Notes under the pieces: model-generated | Told to the model about the DNA's origin: nothing | Database searches by the model: none | What the model saw: the letters and a program-made list of their open reading frames with translations, nothing else | Position numbers and translations under genes: made by a program | NCBI RefSeq assembly: GCF_001544515.1 | Contig: NZ_FCOL02000033.1 | Span: 1 to 58,210, forward strand | Direction: 5' to 3' | DNA: 58,210 bases | From: Caballeronia terrestris | GTDB lineage: Bacteria > Pseudomonadota > Gammaproteobacteria > Burkholderiales > Burkholderiaceae | Shown here: positions 57,190 to 58,210 of the stretch, piece after piece | Layout: each line of letters opens with the position of its first letter | How positions within the stretch are numbered: position 1 is the first letter of the stretch

Positions 57190-57696
57190 CTAGAACAACC
57201 CGCGTCGGCTCGGATCGTACATCGGATCGGGCGATTTCTGGGTTTGCCGCAAGACGCCCTGATCGTCGAAATAGAAATTGAAGATCAGGTGATTGATGTT
57301 GTTTTCCACATACCGGTAAGACCAGACGTCCCGCTTCATCCGCGAAAAATACGATGTCTCGAACGGGCGGCCGAAGTTCACGAGCACGTCTTCGCGCGTC
57401 CACTTGTTGACTTCCGCGCGGTAGGACTCGCTCTCCTGCAGCACTTGCCGAACGCTCACCACCTTGCCCGATGCATCGACGTCGGCGGCGGTTGTGGTCG
57501 TGCCCATCGGCTGGGTCGGCCACATGAGACGCTTGCCGCCGCCGGGGAGATCGTAGGTTTCTTTGGGCGGTCCTAGCTTCGCGAGCAACGCGGACTGATC
57601 CGCGCCCGGCTCGACCTGCTGATACGGCTGAGCGCAGGCAAAGAGCGCCAACGCCCCCGCGCAGACAATCAATCTGGCGATACGGCTCTGCATCAC
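57190..57696 (-). CDS. BamE/SmpA-like outer-membrane lipoprotein
   Basis: The 168-residue precursor has a signal peptide with lipobox L-F-A-C (residues 18-21) and two copies of a BamE-like (SmpA/OmlA) fold. The first is around L-L-A-K-L-G-P-P-K-E and the second around VLVNFGRPFETSYFSRMKRD, then VWSYRYVEN, the typical F-G-x-P pattern. The protein is probably an outer-membrane lipoprotein of envelope assembly, but is not the canonical BamE, which has one domain and another context. The following gene at the edge is 18 bp upstream on the same strand. Confidence 0.85.
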   Translation of the reverse strand: MMQSRIARLIVCAGALALFACAQPYQQVEPGADQSALLAKLGPPKETYDLPGGGKRLMWPTQPMGTTTTAADVDASGKVVSVRQVLQESESYRAEVNKWTREDVLVNFGRPFETSYFSRMKRDVWSYRYVENNINHLIFNFYFDDQGVLRQTQKSPDPMYDPSRRGLF

Positions 57697-57714
57697 GTCT
57701 CTCCCGCGATCGAA

Positions 57715-58210
57715 TCAAATCAGCCGCGCCGCTTCGTCGAGACGGCTCTTCGCCGGCAGCAAATCGCCCCGCGCAATGCGCACGAGCGAGAACGCCCGCG
57801 TCTCCGGCGGCGTGCCCGGAATGTGCGCGAGCCGGAACTCGATGTCATCGCCCGGCTGCGTGCACGTGTCGTCCATCACGACGTTCATCCGGTCGAGCCG
57901 CAGCCGCTTCACCTCGACGAACGCGCGCTCCTGCGGCTCGGCCAGCACGCTGCGTACATGCTCGAACTTGCGTTCAAGCGCATCCATCGGCAGGCCGAGG
58001 CTCGCGAGCCTCTGACTGTTTTCTTCGATGCGCGCCTGCAACCGCGCGATCTCGCCCGCATCGAGCGCGGCTTCGTTGCCGAACACCGAGCGCATACCCG
58101 CGCCCTGCCGCTCGAGCAGTTGCAAGCGCGCCCTGAGCAGCGCGCGCTCCTCTTCCAGCACTTCCCTCTTCGATGCATCGCCCGCGACGCCTTGCAGCCC
58201 GTCGAGCGCC
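57715..58210 (-). CDS. Unknown protein with coiled coil, partial (cut by window edge)
   Basis: The frame is open from the right edge of the window to its stop at 57715; at least 164 residues are visible and the N-terminus is outside. It has a helical, charged part (EVLEEERALLRARLQLLERQ) likely to be a coiled coil. A C-terminal part of mixed strands follows (VEVKRLRLDRMNVVMDD, PETRAFSLVRIARGDLLPAK). It precedes the BamE-like lipoprotein gene by 18 bp and is probably co-transcribed. No family is recognised. Confidence 0.6.
   Translation of the reverse strand, partial: ALDGLQGVAGDASKREVLEEERALLRARLQLLERQGAGMRSVFGNEAALDAGEIARLQARIEENSQRLASLGLPMDALERKFEHVRSVLAEPQERAFVEVKRLRLDRMNVVMDDTCTQPGDDIEFRLAHIPGTPPETRAFSLVRIARGDLLPAKSRLDEAARLI

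Noticed and set aside
1..58210. tRNA, rRNA, CRISPR arrays, prophage and replication origin
   Set aside because: No cloverleaf, spaced repeat array, phage structural gene or iteron/DnaA cluster was seen on either strand by eye.

Overview
The window reads as chromosomal or megaplasmid DNA of a high-GC beta-proteobacterium of the Burkholderiaceae, most like Paraburkholderia or Caballeronia. This is inferred from the gene families and protein wording: many LysR regulators, ACS- and MHS-type MFS carriers for organic and sugar acids, a DUF3100 membrane protein, DUF4142, a VF_A0006-like four-cysteine protein and a PPK2. It contains about 55 plausible intact genes, five to six gene remnants and one insertion sequence. 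I saw no rRNA, tRNA, CRISPR array or prophage.

Layout. 0-4 kb is a scar zone: the tail of an IS4 (Tn5-type) transposase, a complete three-gene IS66-family element (tentative ends 200 and 2803) that appears to sit in the 3' end of a decayed LysR gene, then a decayed IclR-type regulator. 3.9-15.3 kb is a patchwork of small orphan genes (RHH protein, two small unknowns), an orphan adenylate-forming enzyme, a glycine-zipper lipoprotein, an MFS remnant, a LysR/SDR divergent pair, a cupredoxin, an Sm-like mini-protein, a TetR/NmrA-type pair, a degenerate Nudix protein and a collapsed serine hydrolase. 15.4-24.1 kb holds a Tat-lipoprotein serine hydrolase, a ferredoxin-less oxygenase-reductase-like protein, an AEC carrier, zwf, a nucleoside deaminase and a 2-hydroxycarboxylate transporter.

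24.1-50.7 kb is a dense sugar-acid / hydroxy-acid catabolic region made of separate regulated modules: (i) D-2-hydroxyacid dehydrogenase + LysR next to an MFS carrier; (ii) LysR / aldo-keto reductase; (iii) a six-gene leftward operon (SDR, beta-propeller, GhrB-like dehydrogenase, AroE-like dehydrogenase, MHS carrier, GapN-like aldehyde dehydrogenase) divergent from a LysR gene; (iv) glucarate dehydratase + MFS carrier divergent from a GntR/FCD regulator, with two matching 16-bp operator candidates; (v) MFS + DHDPS-family lyase + LacI regulator behind two identical LacI-type operators; (vi) a LysR-divergent operon of a 3-hydroxyisobutyrate-dehydrogenase-like enzyme, an aldehyde dehydrogenase and a DUF3100 membrane protein.

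50.7-58.2 kb looks like a stress or low-oxygen block: DUF4142 - cupredoxin - ECF sigma factor (overlapping genes), a CBS-pair protein divergent from a small membrane protein with shared operator-like repeats, an operon of AspT-type transporter - D-lactate dehydrogenase - PPK2, a BamE-like lipoprotein and a truncated gene at the edge. The most interesting candidates for undescribed biology are module (iii), the DUF3100 module (vi), the sigma/cupredoxin operon and the LdhA-PPK2 operon. All functions are read from sequence by eye without database searches.
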